DNA of 64,000 nucleotides from Ectobacillus ponti. Lineage in GTDB: Bacteria > Bacillota > Bacilli > Bacillales > Bacillaceae_G. The position numbers and the translations under genes are program-made. Below are positions 31,760-40,460 of this stretch, piece after piece. Numbering within the stretch: the stretch's first letter is position 1; each line of letters begins with the position of its first letter. The stretch spans positions 186,001 through 250,000 of the forward strand of contig NZ_JANCLT010000002.1 of assembly GCF_024294785.1 (NCBI RefSeq). The letters run 5' to 3'. Under the pieces are notes generated by a model that did no database searches, was not told where the DNA came from, and saw only the letters and a program-made list of their open reading frames with translations.

Positions 31760-32470
31760 TCATACCGGCAGCACTTCCCGCTTGGCGAATACATGTCCGC
31801 CCTCAGCCGCCTGCTGCTCCTCCAGTTCCTCTTGTAAAAAGGCCAGCACATACTGTGTGCCCTGCTGCAGAGAGTGCCGGATTTCCTTTACCTCGGCGAC
31901 GGCGCCCACATACTTTTCCTTCTCGGCCGTTACGTCAAGCTTGCCGTTCGGCTGCCGCCCCAGCATCGTATTGCCGATAACCCGCACCTGCTGCCCCGGC
32001 TGCGCCGGATGGCTTGGCGGAAGCACAAGCAACGGATGCAGCTCCTGCTCCTCCCGGTAAGCCGCGATTGCCGCCAAGATTTCCTCACGGTGCTTTTCCG
32101 CGCCGCGGCCGGACAGCTGGTATCCTTCCCAGCCGAAGTCTGCTGAAGTCTGCCCGCGCTTAATGGCTGCCGTCACACTCACATTCCGGCCCTTCACATG
32201 ATAGCCGCCCAGCTCATGCGGGCTGATTTCCAGCTGAAGCACCGGCTGCTGCGCCGCAAAACCAGCCTCCTCCAGCAACGCCAAAATCTCCGCCTTATAC
32301 TTCTTGGCGCCTTTGCCTGACAGGTCCACATACAGACTGCCATCCTTGGCCTGCTTCCGCACAGCCGTTACCTGAATGCCTTTGCCCTTCGCTTCGTAGC
32401 AATCCTCGCCCACCTGCCGCAATGCCACCAGCTCCTGCTTGATGACTGCTGTTCGAACGTCCTTTTTCAT
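31760..32470 (-). CDS. Uncharacterised protein with an internal duplication
   Basis: A 236-residue soluble protein of unknown family. Two related segments of about 50 residues occur in tandem: YEAKGKGIQVTAVRKQ to LSGKGAKKYKAEILALLEE (about 25-75) and YHVKGRNVSVTAAIKR to LSGRGAEKHREEILAAIAA (about 90-140). Each looks like a beta-hairpin followed by an LSGxGAxKxxxEIL helix. The C-terminal 80 residues (IGNTMLGRQPNGKLDVTAEK) are different and acidic at the end. The ATG at 32468-32470 follows GGGAG. No signal peptide. Confidence 0.65.
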   Translation of the reverse strand: MKKDVRTAVIKQELVALRQVGEDCYEAKGKGIQVTAVRKQAKDGSLYVDLSGKGAKKYKAEILALLEEAGFAAQQPVLQLEISPHELGGYHVKGRNVSVTAAIKRGQTSADFGWEGYQLSGRGAEKHREEILAAIAAYREEQELHPLLVLPPSHPAQPGQQVRVIGNTMLGRQPNGKLDVTAEKEKYVGAVAEVKEIRHSLQQGTQYVLAFLQEELEEQQAAEGGHVFAKREVLPV

Positions 32471-32533
32471 CCTATCATCTCCCTGCAACATCATACCTGT
32501 ATACAGTTCGATCCTTATCCAAAAAATTCCTTG

Positions 32534-32635
32534 TTACAGCAGCTTCCATATCAAGTAGCCTACGGCGATCCAAAAGGGCAGCACCAGCAGCAAGCCCCAG
32601 GCACACCCTTTGGCAAAGCTTTTTTTCTCTGTCAT
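32534..32635 (-). CDS. 33-residue single-span membrane peptide
   Basis: A very short gene: ATG at 32633-32635 with GAGG eight bases upstream, TAA at 32534. The peptide begins MTEKKSFAKGC and is then hydrophobic (WGLLLVLPFWIAVGYLIW), ending KLL, a basic-in single transmembrane helix. It lies 63 bases upstream of the duplicated-domain gene on the same strand and could be its first cistron. The combination of a ribosome site, positive-inside start and tight membrane helix supports it being real. Confidence 0.5.
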   Translation of the reverse strand: MTEKKSFAKGCAWGLLLVLPFWIAVGYLIWKLL

Positions 32636-32740
32636 CACATTCGCCTCGCTAACTCATTTGCTTCTTATTGTATCCTAATTCAGGATGGTATTGAATCGTC
32701 AAGAATATTCAGATAACATAGAAGAAAAGGGGGGTAAGAT

Positions 32741-33631
32741 ATGACAGTATTTACACGCGAAGCATGCATGTACGCATTCAGCAAAACAAATGAACCGATC
32801 GCAACAGTAGCATCCGGTTCCACCATTTCTTTGGAAACCTACGATTGTTTTACCAATCAGCTCCGCCATACGGAGGAGTTTCAGACACTGGACTGGAACG
32901 CCATTAACCCGGCAACCGGTCCTGTCTACATACAAGATGCCGCACCGGGCGACATTTTGCGGGTGAAAATCGAGCGGATTGAGTTCGCCCCTGAAGGAGT
33001 CATGACGGTCGGGCCGGGCCTTGGTGTCCTTGGCGACCGCCTGCCGCATAATGTGGCCCGTCCTTTCGCGATTGAGGATGGCCATGTCGTCTTCAACGAG
33101 AATCTGCGCATTCCGCTGAACCCGATGATCGGCGTCATCGGTGTGGCCCCGGCTGGCGAAGCCGTTTCCTGCGGCACACCGGGCGCGCACGGCGGCAACA
33201 TGGACAACAAGATGATTACTGAAGGCGCTACTCTGTACTTCCCAGTCTTCGTGGAAGGCGCGCTCTTTGGACTGGGCGACCTGCACGCGGCGATGGGCGA
33301 CGGCGAAATCGGCGTCTCCGGCGTCGAAGTGGCCGGCAAGGTCACTGTCACACTGGACGTTATGAAAGGACAAAGCATCCCGAGCCCGATGCTGGAAACG
33401 GACACAGAGCTTGTCACGATTGCATCCGCACCAACGCTCGATGAAGCCGTCCGCCTCTCTGTCGAACAGATGGCCGACTACCTCCACCCGCGCGTGGACC
33501 TGCCGCTGGCCGAGCTCATCATGGCGCTCAGCGCTGCCGGCCAGACGCAAATCTGCCAAGTTGTCGACCCGCTCATGACGGCCCGCTTCGTTGTATCCAA
33601 ATCACTCTTCCAATTGGGTGCTGCATTCTAA
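32741..33631 (+). CDS. Acetamidase/formamidase family protein
   Basis: A 296-residue FmdA/AmdA family amidohydrolase, hydrolysing formamide or acetamide to ammonia and acid. Family features in order: NPATGPVYIQDAAPGD near residue 60, MTVGPGLGVL, PMIGVIGVAP, CGTPGAHGGNMDNK, EGALFGLGDLHAAMGDGE and DYLHPRVDLPLAE. These include the conserved acidic and His residues of the metal site. GGGGGG precedes the ATG. Monocistronic, ended by a strong hairpin. Confidence 0.88.
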   Translation: MTVFTREACMYAFSKTNEPIATVASGSTISLETYDCFTNQLRHTEEFQTLDWNAINPATGPVYIQDAAPGDILRVKIERIEFAPEGVMTVGPGLGVLGDRLPHNVARPFAIEDGHVVFNENLRIPLNPMIGVIGVAPAGEAVSCGTPGAHGGNMDNKMITEGATLYFPVFVEGALFGLGDLHAAMGDGEIGVSGVEVAGKVTVTLDVMKGQSIPSPMLETDTELVTIASAPTLDEAVRLSVEQMADYLHPRVDLPLAELIMALSAAGQTQICQVVDPLMTARFVVSKSLFQLGAAF

Positions 33632-33660
33632 CAGGCCGGGGGGATCCCCGGCCTGTTTTT
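33630..33660 (+). terminator. Intrinsic terminator of the amidase gene
   Basis: AACAGGCCGGGG and CCCCGGCCTGTT form a perfect 12-bp stem with a four-base loop, followed by TTTTTGTTTTTT. It starts within the stop codon. Confidence 0.92.
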
Positions 33661-33702
33661 GTTTTTTAAAATGGAGGACTATATCGGACAATCTGCTGCT
33701 CT

Positions 33703-33856
33703 TTCCTACAATTCAGCGGGGCTTTCCTACAATTCAGCTAGATTCCCGACACTCACTCGTTCTTTCCTACAATTCGCGCGCCTCTTCCTACAATTCAACG
33801 AGGCTTTCCCACAATTCAAGCTACCTTTCCTACAATTCAGCTAAATTCCAGACATT
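33703..33856. repeat. 21-bp tandem repeat array with two unit types (array C)
   Basis: Units start at 33703, 33724, 33743, 33764, 33785, 33806, 33827 and 33846. Those at 33743 (TTCCCGACACT) and 33846 (TTCCAGACATT) are type 2; the rest are type 1 (TTCCTACAATTC, or TTCCCACAATTC at 33806). Steps are 21 bp except the 19-bp steps leading into each type-2 unit, exactly as in array B. The last unit lies inside the 3' end of the NERD gene and supplies its last codons and stop region. Same strand orientation as array B. Confidence 0.85.
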
Positions 33857-34809
33857 CCCGCGCCTATCTGGTACACTCTGCCCCTGCCATTCCCAGTATG
33901 CGGGAGCTCCATCTCGTCCAACATCCGCAGCATGAGCCTTTCACATGTAATGCCCAGGAAGCTTCTCAGCTCCTTGTTGCCCGCCTGCGGCTTCAGCAGC
34001 AGGGCATAGTCCTGCAGCGATTCATAGTGGGCATCCCTGGACCGATGCCCACAACGCAAGCATCGCCAAATGCGCTTGATCTGTGTCATGCCCATCCGTT
34101 TACATTGAGGACAATGCACACCCGCCAGCAGCTCCTGCGGCTGAACCATAAACTTCTCCAGTACCCGGTACGACGCCGGCCGATGCTGTTGGATCAGCCG
34201 TTCAGCAAGACCCGTCATATCCCGCTTGGATAACAAGGCCTTTCCCCCGCTCAACCTCTCAATGTGAGGCAGCAGGCCGGCACTCCGAATCACCTTCTCC
34301 ATTCTGGCATCATGCGGATTTGCCCGGACCAAAGAGCGGTCATTTGTCAGCACAACCAGGTCATGCACCGGCACCTGCTTGCACTCGTGCTGCTGTAGCC
34401 AGCGCATAAGCTGCCTCGCCTGCCGATCCACCTGGGAAACAGGATCGCGAAACACCTCCTGCCCATGTTCATTGGAGCGGATCAACTGCTGGAAATCTTG
34501 GTCAAATGATAACTCGCCGGAAATATGCTTGACCTCTAGAATGAGCAGCATGGAAGAATGGAGAATCAAGGTGTCCATTTGAAAATAGTAGTCGCGGTCC
34601 AACAAGCGAAGATCATGTAAAATGAGGTATTCCTGTTCGGGGAGAAGACGCAGATAGAAATCCAATGAATGTTCGCCGAGATAACCAGCCCGGACCTTGG
34701 CCAGCTCTGCCTCCGCTTCCTGCTGCTTCGCATGAGTTGCAGGCAGGCGGCGCATAAATGCTTCCAGGACAAGCAGCTTCAGCGGCTTCGTCCGCTTCTT
34801 TTGAATCAA
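33841..34809 (-). CDS. NERD domain-containing protein with zinc finger
   Basis: A 322-residue protein. Residues about 35-150 form a NERD (nuclease-related) domain: GYLGEHSLDFYL, then YLILHDLRLLD, FQMDTLILHSSMLLILEVK with the D...ExK residues of the PD-D/ExK nuclease fold, and DPVSQVDRQARQL. Later residues include a zinc finger, CPQCKRMG to WRCLRCGHRS. A DNA/RNA-processing role is presumed from the family, with no known substrate. The TTG at 34807-34809 has AAAGGAG seven bases upstream and gives a family-like N-terminus; a longer frame opens at 34950. The 3' end lies inside repeat array C. Confidence 0.8.
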   Translation of the reverse strand: MIQKKRTKPLKLLVLEAFMRRLPATHAKQQEAEAELAKVRAGYLGEHSLDFYLRLLPEQEYLILHDLRLLDRDYYFQMDTLILHSSMLLILEVKHISGELSFDQDFQQLIRSNEHGQEVFRDPVSQVDRQARQLMRWLQQHECKQVPVHDLVVLTNDRSLVRANPHDARMEKVIRSAGLLPHIERLSGGKALLSKRDMTGLAERLIQQHRPASYRVLEKFMVQPQELLAGVHCPQCKRMGMTQIKRIWRCLRCGHRSRDAHYESLQDYALLLKPQAGNKELRSFLGITCERLMLRMLDEMELPHTGNGRGRVYQIGAGMSGI

Positions 34810-34925
34810 ACTCACCACTCCTTTCCCGCACTCCTTCGACGGCCAGCCGCTGGAATCCTGCAAAAATCCTGTCGAACCCCGCTTAATCAAACGTTTGATT
34901 AAAGTCAACCGCCGCCGGATGCTGG

Positions 34926-34960
34926 CGAAAAAGGCAGAGGACTGTTGCATCCTCTGCCTT
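34926..34960 (-). terminator. Intrinsic terminator of the ZIP-like gene
   Basis: On the minus strand AGGCAGAGGA and TCCTCTGCCT form a 10-bp stem around eight bases, followed by TTTTCG. It overlaps the stop codon at 34959. Confidence 0.75.
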
Positions 34961-35684
34961 ACATGAGCATCAATAATACCGTATAGCCTGCCAGGCCAAT
35001 GCTGAACGCGCCAAAGCTGCTTTCCTTCTCCTCCGGCAGCTCCTCCTTCAGCACATTCAGAATGATGCTGCCGGCCAGAAAGGCGACCAGAACAGAAATG
35101 AAGAAGCTGTTCACCTTCATCGCCGCGCCGGTGCCCCAGCCAATGAGGATAGCCGCAGCCAGCAGCACCCGGCCGTACTTATCGTACACATCCCTATGGT
35201 CCCGCCGCATGCTTTGATCAATTGTGATAAAGTGAATGCTTAACGCCAGAAAATAGAAGAACATGCCCCAGCCATTCCCCGATTCCTCACGAATGAGCAG
35301 ATAGCCGATCAGCGCGTTATATAAGAAGAACGACGCCATATGCAGCCAAAATACACCTTGTGAAGCTTTTTTGTCAGCCTGCTGCTTCTTCGATTTTTTC
35401 ACCAGCCGTTCCAAGCCGTAGTACATCGCCAGGCCAAGCAGCGCCAGCAGATAGATGTGGTTTTCCACATACTCGCCGATTCCACGGTTCAGCACCCGTT
35501 CAATATCCTGCTGGTGATGGCTCAAATCCGGCAGCAGATGCATGAACACATAGGATACAGCCACCCCGCCGGCTGCCGACAGAAACCAGCTGCGCGGCGC
35601 ATCCTTCACAAACCGCATATACTTGGAGCAAAGGTGAATGAGGGCAAATCCCACTGCAAACAGAAGACTCAGCCAAAATGTCAT
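34959..35684 (-). CDS. ZIP-like membrane protein
   Basis: A 241-residue protein with about seven to eight hydrophobic helices, resembling ZIP-superfamily transporters in outline. The second helix AAGGVAVSYVFMHLLPDL is followed by a His-containing loop (SHHQQD), and the last helices are separated by LKEELPEEKESSFGAFSIG. The canonical HxxxE metal sites of helices 4 and 5 are not obvious, so metal transport is uncertain. The ATG at 35682-35684 is preceded by GGGAGG. Confidence 0.65.
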   Translation of the reverse strand: MTFWLSLLFAVGFALIHLCSKYMRFVKDAPRSWFLSAAGGVAVSYVFMHLLPDLSHHQQDIERVLNRGIGEYVENHIYLLALLGLAMYYGLERLVKKSKKQQADKKASQGVFWLHMASFFLYNALIGYLLIREESGNGWGMFFYFLALSIHFITIDQSMRRDHRDVYDKYGRVLLAAAILIGWGTGAAMKVNSFFISVLVAFLAGSIILNVLKEELPEEKESSFGAFSIGLAGYTVLLMLM

Positions 35685-35735
35685 GCCGCTTCCTCCCTTC
35701 TCCTGACAGTATGGGCAGGAGAGCCGCATGACAAA

Positions 35736-35757
35736 CAGCCGGCTTATTTGCCGGCTG
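35736..35757 (-). terminator. Hairpin at the end of the amidase gene
   Basis: CAGCCGGC and GCCGGCTG arms around TTATTT form an 8-bp stem containing the stop codon of the amidase gene; a short T-run follows on the minus strand. Confidence 0.65.
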
Positions 35758-36574
35758 CGTAGGCCACGATGCCATCTGCGAGATTGCCCATCAATGCACG
35801 CAAATAAGTCGGGTCGGACATCTTTCGGTCTTCCTCCGGATTGCTCATGTACCCCATCTCTACCAGGGTGGAGGGCACCTTCGACCAGTTAAAACCGGAA
35901 AGGTCATCCCGGTAGCGAATGCCGAGTACAGAAACCGCACTGTTTTTCTTGACCTCACTCAAGATGAGCTGGGAAGCCCGCAGGCTGTCCTCATAAATGG
36001 CCTTCGTGTACGGATTCTGATTAGAAGGCGTAAGGACTGACAGCCCCTTCGTCCCTTGGCTTTCGCTGCTGTCAGCATGAATGCGGATCAATAGATCGGC
36101 ATGCTGCTGATTGGCCATCTCCGCCCGCTGCCGGTTGCTCAAGTCCACATCGTGGGTGGTTCTCGTCATCATCACCTGAAAGCCCTTTTGCTCCAGCAGT
36201 TCCTTCAAAATGAGGGATGCCTCCAGCGCCAGCACATACTCCGGCTTCTTCGTCGCAACTCCGGTGGCGCCGCCTGTCACCTTCATCTTTGTTTCTGCCG
36301 CCCCAGGGCCGACCGGCTCCTGTCCCGTATTTGCTTTCCGCTGGTGTCCGGGATCAATATACACCAGAAACTTCTTCGGAGGAACCGGCGGCTTCTCCGG
36401 CTTTGCCGGCGGCTGCACGGCCACAGGCTTTTGCGGCTCCGGGTCGGCAACCACGGCCTGCGGCTTCCCCTTCTCCTTCACTTCCTCTGTCTGCTGCTTG
36501 CCGGAACAGCCGCCGCAGATCAGCAGCGTCAGCATGAGCAAAAGCAAGCCCGGTTTTCTTATGAAATGAATCAT
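35744..36574 (-). CDS. N-acetylmuramoyl-L-alanine amidase (Amidase_3), membrane-anchored
   Basis: A 276-residue exported cell-wall amidase cleaving the MurNAc-L-Ala bond. The N-terminus is a signal peptide with a weak lipobox (LLICGGC). A Pro/Lys-rich linker (about 30-68) precedes the Amidase_3 catalytic domain. Zinc ligands are His in DPGHQ, Glu in LALEASL and His in RIHAD, and the catalytic Glu is in LVEMGYMSN, so the site is complete. Roles in sporulation, lysis or cell separation are possible. Monocistronic. Confidence 0.88.
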   Translation of the reverse strand: MIHFIRKPGLLLLMLTLLICGGCSGKQQTEEVKEKGKPQAVVADPEPQKPVAVQPPAKPEKPPVPPKKFLVYIDPGHQRKANTGQEPVGPGAAETKMKVTGGATGVATKKPEYVLALEASLILKELLEQKGFQVMMTRTTHDVDLSNRQRAEMANQQHADLLIRIHADSSESQGTKGLSVLTPSNQNPYTKAIYEDSLRASQLILSEVKKNSAVSVLGIRYRDDLSGFNWSKVPSTLVEMGYMSNPEEDRKMSDPTYLRALMGNLADGIVAYAAGK

Positions 36575-36670
36575 TCTCCTGCCACCTCCCTGCCTGTATT
36601 ATAACAAAAGCAGGGAGTCTCTGTTTCCGTTCCTCTTAAGAAAAGCCGGCACATATTCTTTTTAAAGAAT

Positions 36671-37096
36671 TTAAACCTGCAAAATCCTGCCCTCTCCCTG
36701 CAGCAAACGCTCCACCAGCAGCACGCACTGCGCCAGCTGTCCGGATATACTCTGCCGGAACCCCTGCAGCAGCTGCTCCACAGCTCTCTCCTCCTGCGGC
36801 TGCACCTTGGCAGAAAAGATGAAATGTGGAATCCGGTACTCCCGCATCTTTTCCAGCACCAGCCGTACACTTCGGGTCAGCCGCTCCGATGCGGCTGTAT
36901 AGATGACTGCGTCCACACTGTAGCGCGAGAACACCCGGTCCAAGTCCGCTTCACTTTCAGGCTGCCCTTTTTCAAATACAGCCCGCCACGGAATGCCCGC
37001 CTGCTCCTGCTGCAGCACCACCACTCTGTGCTGCCAGAGCAGCTTCTCCGCCAACAGGTCTGCTGCCTCACCGCTTCCTCCAATGATGAGAATCAT
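36671..37096 (-). CDS. Small Rossmann-fold NAD(P)-binding-like protein
   Basis: A 141-residue protein starting MILIIGGSGEAADLLAEKLL, a dinucleotide-binding turn like that of SDR/NmrA or epimerase proteins. SRYSVDAVIYTAASER and IPHFIFSAKVQP follow as the next two strands. It is much shorter than a full epimerase, so it is either a minimal Rossmann protein or a remnant. GGAGG precedes the ATG by seven bases. Its start overlaps the stop of a doubtful 85-codon frame upstream (ATGA). Confidence 0.55.
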   Translation of the reverse strand: MILIIGGSGEAADLLAEKLLWQHRVVVLQQEQAGIPWRAVFEKGQPESEADLDRVFSRYSVDAVIYTAASERLTRSVRLVLEKMREYRIPHFIFSAKVQPQEERAVEQLLQGFRQSISGQLAQCVLLVERLLQGEGRILQV

Positions 37097-37350
37097 ATAT
37101 ATTCCTCCACATATACGTAGTCCAGCTTTAACACAGGAAAATTATAGCGGATTCTATCATGGGATGATAGCCCTTCCCCCTCCTTTTTTGTGAATGATTC
37201 AAATATTGCATAACCATTTCCCCAATCCAGCAAAACCTCTATTGAAAACAGCCATAAAGAAGGAACCAAATGTGAATTTTCCTTATAACTGCCGCATATG
37301 CAGCATTTTAATTCCCAACTGCACTTATATAACATAGTTCCTAAGGGCAA
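37093..37350 (-). CDS. Doubtful 85-codon frame coupled to the Rossmann gene
   Basis: The frame ends in an ATGA overlap with the Rossmann-like gene, which argues for translation. It has no good ribosome binding site at either candidate ATG (37348-37350 or 37333-37335) and is AT-rich like the intergenic DNA around it. The peptide has a CCICG cysteine group and an aromatic-rich middle (WGNGYAIFESFTKKEGEG). I recognise no family. It may be a gene remnant. Confidence 0.25.
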   Translation of the reverse strand: MPLGTMLYKCSWELKCCICGSYKENSHLVPSLWLFSIEVLLDWGNGYAIFESFTKKEGEGLSSHDRIRYNFPVLKLDYVYVEEYI

Positions 37351-37390
37351 TTTGGCGCTTTCACTAGGATATTTTAATATTATACATTGT

Positions 37391-37419
37391 TTTACATCCT
37401 TTACACTGTATGTTACGAT
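37391..37419 (+). promoter_or_regulatory. Possible promoter of the EPS operon
   Basis: TTTACA (37391-37396) and TACGAT (37414-37419) are separated by 17 bp in AT-rich DNA, 53 bases ahead of the DUF2334 start codon. The -10 match is modest. An overlapping TATATAA could also serve. Confidence 0.35.
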
Positions 37420-37471
37420 ATATAAAAGTTCTCTACAAAGAACATAATATTACGTGAAAAGGATGTGTCAT

Positions 37472-39199
37472 ATGAAGAGATGGGTTCTTGTATTGGCCAG
37501 CCTGCTGCTTTGGCTGCAGACTGCTGCCCTTTCACAGGCTGCCCCGGTTTCCAGTCCAGCTCCAAAGGTTCTGATTCTGTATAGTGCAGAGACAGAAGCC
37601 CAGATGACTGAAGTACGGATTTTGGACTCCATTCTTGGGCATTTCACCAAAGACATTACAGTTACGGACGAAACACAATTTCAACAGGCAAAGGCTGGCG
37701 CATACACCCATGTGTTTTATATGGGGCTGCGCAAGGATGAGCTGTCTGAGGAAACCATTGCGTACCTGGATTCCTTCCCTGGCGTATTGTTCTTTATTGG
37801 ATACAACACAGAGCAGCTGCCGACGCGTTACTCCTTTGTGGCTGTCGGCGGGGATGTGAATGCAACCAGCGCCTCTTATCCGGCAAAAGGGTGGAACTGG
37901 GAAATTATGAACGAAGGCGGAAAGGCCAGTACATATTCTCTGTTCAGTACAACCATCGACCCGGCTGCCACTGTGATTTTGCAGGCGGACAGTCCGGGGG
38001 AGGCTGGCAAGCCGCTGCTGGTGCAAAAGGAACAGAGCTATTATATGGCATCTGTGCATTTGGACGGCGCGAACGGGCAGCTCCTTGGGGAAGCACTCTT
38101 TCCCGTCTTCGGCAAGGTGCCTGCCAAGGGGCACAGCGCCTACCTGCGCCTGGAAGATGTCAGGCCCGGCTCAGATCCGAAGGTGCTTCGCGACATTGCC
38201 GATTATCTGAAGGAGCAGAACATCCCTTACCTGGTCAGCCTGATCCCGGTGAATGCCGATACGGGCCAGCATCTTTCTGATGTGCCGAGGCTGGTGGAGG
38301 TGCTCCGCTATATGCAGGAGCATGGCGGCTCCATCGTGCAGCACGGCTACACCCACCAATACCATGCGGATGAAAAAACGGGTGAGGGCTATGAGTTCTG
38401 GGATTACAAACACGGCTCGCCCATCTTTCAGGAAGAGAGCAAGAACACCCCGCTGAAGCAGAAGGAGTCGTTCGCGGATACTGCCGCGTACAACCAGTAT
38501 GTGCAGAGGGGACAGGCCTTTGAAGAGGCCTACACGAAGGAACGGGTGGAAAAAGGCATCCGTGAGCTCGTGGCGTCCGGCATCTATCCGCTCGCTTTCG
38601 AGGCGCCACACTATGCAATGTCCCAAAGAGGCTATCAGGTTGTATCCCAGTATTTCTCCACCTATGCGGGACAGGTGCAAATCAGCAATGAAGATGCAGA
38701 AAGCAGCTATGCGCCTTCCTTTGCGACGTCCCCATCCTTCCTGCACGGCATGCAGCTGCTGCCGGAAACCATCGGCTTCTATGATACAGAGCTGACGGCA
38801 AAGGGCATTGATCCAATTCCCCGTATGATTGCGGAGGCAAAGCGGCAAATCCAGCTTTCCGACGGCTACGTGGGTGCCTTCTATCACCCAAACCTTGGAC
38901 TGGAGAAGCTTCTTGTTCTTGTGAAAGAACTGAAGAAGCTGCCTGGCTTGAACTGGGTTGACCTGAAGAAGCAGCAGAATTCTGTTAAAGCCTCCGGCAT
39001 TGAGGTGCAAAGCGGAAAGGATGGCATCCAATCCAAAGAGGACAACCTGTTCTTAAAGGAGAAGATTAAATATGGCCTATTTGAAGTACAATCCATTTTT
39101 TCAAAGCTGATTATCACGGTTGCCGGGGCGGCTGTTCTCCTCTTTGCCGCAAGCCTTGGTTACATATCCTGGAAAAAGCGAGGTAGTGCACATGGGTGA
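37472..39199 (+). CDS. DUF2334 polysaccharide-deacetylase-like protein (YdaL-like)
   Basis: A 575-residue exported membrane protein: signal peptide (about 1-24), a Rossmann-like N-terminal region (VLILYSAETEAQ), the DUF2334 domain (AYLRLEDVRPGSDP, then SIVQHGYTHQYH and FEAPHYAMS), and a C-terminal transmembrane helix (LIITVAGAAVLLFAASLGYI). DUF2334 has the deacetylase NodB-like barrel with Asp and His metal residues, visible here as EDV and HGYTH. It is first in a coupled operon with a GT2 synthase and a GH8 protein, as YdaL is in B. subtilis. I place the start at 37472, after AAAGGATG; a GTG at 37454 is also in frame. Confidence 0.82.
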   Translation: MKRWVLVLASLLLWLQTAALSQAAPVSSPAPKVLILYSAETEAQMTEVRILDSILGHFTKDITVTDETQFQQAKAGAYTHVFYMGLRKDELSEETIAYLDSFPGVLFFIGYNTEQLPTRYSFVAVGGDVNATSASYPAKGWNWEIMNEGGKASTYSLFSTTIDPAATVILQADSPGEAGKPLLVQKEQSYYMASVHLDGANGQLLGEALFPVFGKVPAKGHSAYLRLEDVRPGSDPKVLRDIADYLKEQNIPYLVSLIPVNADTGQHLSDVPRLVEVLRYMQEHGGSIVQHGYTHQYHADEKTGEGYEFWDYKHGSPIFQEESKNTPLKQKESFADTAAYNQYVQRGQAFEEAYTKERVEKGIRELVASGIYPLAFEAPHYAMSQRGYQVVSQYFSTYAGQVQISNEDAESSYAPSFATSPSFLHGMQLLPETIGFYDTELTAKGIDPIPRMIAEAKRQIQLSDGYVGAFYHPNLGLEKLLVLVKELKKLPGLNWVDLKKQQNSVKASGIEVQSGKDGIQSKEDNLFLKEKIKYGLFEVQSIFSKLIITVAGAAVLLFAASLGYISWKKRGSAHG

Positions 39200-40460
39200 G
39201 ACATTGTTTCTCTCTTCCTTCTATATTATTTGGTTTATTCTACTGTACTATATCTTTCTCATGCAGGGCGGCTTCTTGCATTCTCTGCATTATAGAAAGA
39301 TAGAGAAGACATGGAAGACCCTGCGAAACGAAGATATGCCAAAGGTGAGTGTGCTGATCCCGGCACACAATGAGGAGGTTGTCATCCGGCAAACGCTGAC
39401 AGCCATGGCGAACCTGATCTATCCAAAGGACAAGCTGGAGGTCATTGTCATCAATGATAATTCCTCAGATCGCACCGGCGAAATTTGCAGGGAGTTTTCG
39501 GAGAAGTATGCCTTCATTACATGCGTAGCAACCAAGCCGCCCTTTGCCGGACGCGGAAAATCCAGCGCGCTGAACCAAGGATTGGCGGCATCCTCCGGTG
39601 AAATCATTGTGATTTATGACGCGGATAACGAGCCGGAGCCGCCTGCGGTATACCGTCTTGCGATGGCCCTGATTCATGACCAAAAGGCGGCCGCGGTTGT
39701 CGGAAAATTCCGTGTAATCAATGCTGCCCGCAATCTGCTGACCCGATTCATCAACATTGAAACCATCTGCTTTCAGTGGATGGCACAGGGCGGCCGCTGG
39801 CATTGGCTGAAGCTGTGCACCATCCCGGGCACAAACTTTGCCATTCGCCGCAGTGTGCTGGAGGAGCTTGGCGGATGGGACGTGGACGCATTGTCTGAGG
39901 ATACGGAGCTCAGCCTCCGTGTATACGACCTTGGCTATCATATCCGCTTCTATCCCGGTGCCGTGACATGGGAGCAGGAGCCGGAAAGCTTTCGGGTCTG
40001 GTGGAAGCAGCGTACACGCTGGGCGCGCGGAAATTTGTATGTGCTGACAAAGTATATGATGAACTTCCGGTCCGTCAAGCGGAAGCGCCTGTACTTTGAC
40101 CTGTTCTATTTCTTCTTTACCTATTTCATTTTCCTGGCCGGCATCCTGCTCTCGCACGGCATTTTCCTCTATGGGCTGTTCTTTGGCATCCAGCTGCCGG
40201 GCTCAGATATTACGATGCTGTTCATGGCATTGGCTTACCTGTTGTTTGTCAGCGAATCAGCTCTTACTGTTGCCATTGAAGCCAAACAGCTGACGCTGAA
40301 AAACTTCCTGACCATTTTAATGATGTACTTCACCTATTCGCAAATCTGGATTGGCCTTGTGATGTACGCAATGTATCTGGAAATTAAGCGTATCCTGTTC
40401 AAGCAGGAAATCAAGTGGTATAAAACAAGCCGCTTCCAGCAGCAATCCAAGGATGCCTGA
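39192..40460 (+). CDS. Processive GT2 glycosyltransferase (YdaM/BcsA-like)
   Basis: A 422-residue membrane glycosyltransferase. One N-terminal helix (YIIWFILLYYIFLMQGG) is followed by the GT-A domain: SVLIPAHNEE, VIVINDNSSDRTGE, IYDADNEPEP (metal DxD), GTNFAIRRSVL, LSEDTELSLR (catalytic Asp/ED) and QRTRWARGN (QxxRW, the mark of processive synthases). Three to four C-terminal helices follow. It probably polymerises an exopolysaccharide and moves it across the membrane. No PilZ domain is seen. Its ATG overlaps the previous gene by eight bases and its stop overlaps the next start. Confidence 0.9.
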   Translation: MGETLFLSSFYIIWFILLYYIFLMQGGFLHSLHYRKIEKTWKTLRNEDMPKVSVLIPAHNEEVVIRQTLTAMANLIYPKDKLEVIVINDNSSDRTGEICREFSEKYAFITCVATKPPFAGRGKSSALNQGLAASSGEIIVIYDADNEPEPPAVYRLAMALIHDQKAAAVVGKFRVINAARNLLTRFINIETICFQWMAQGGRWHWLKLCTIPGTNFAIRRSVLEELGGWDVDALSEDTELSLRVYDLGYHIRFYPGAVTWEQEPESFRVWWKQRTRWARGNLYVLTKYMMNFRSVKRKRLYFDLFYFFFTYFIFLAGILLSHGIFLYGLFFGIQLPGSDITMLFMALAYLLFVSESALTVAIEAKQLTLKNFLTILMMYFTYSQIWIGLVMYAMYLEIKRILFKQEIKWYKTSRFQQQSKDA

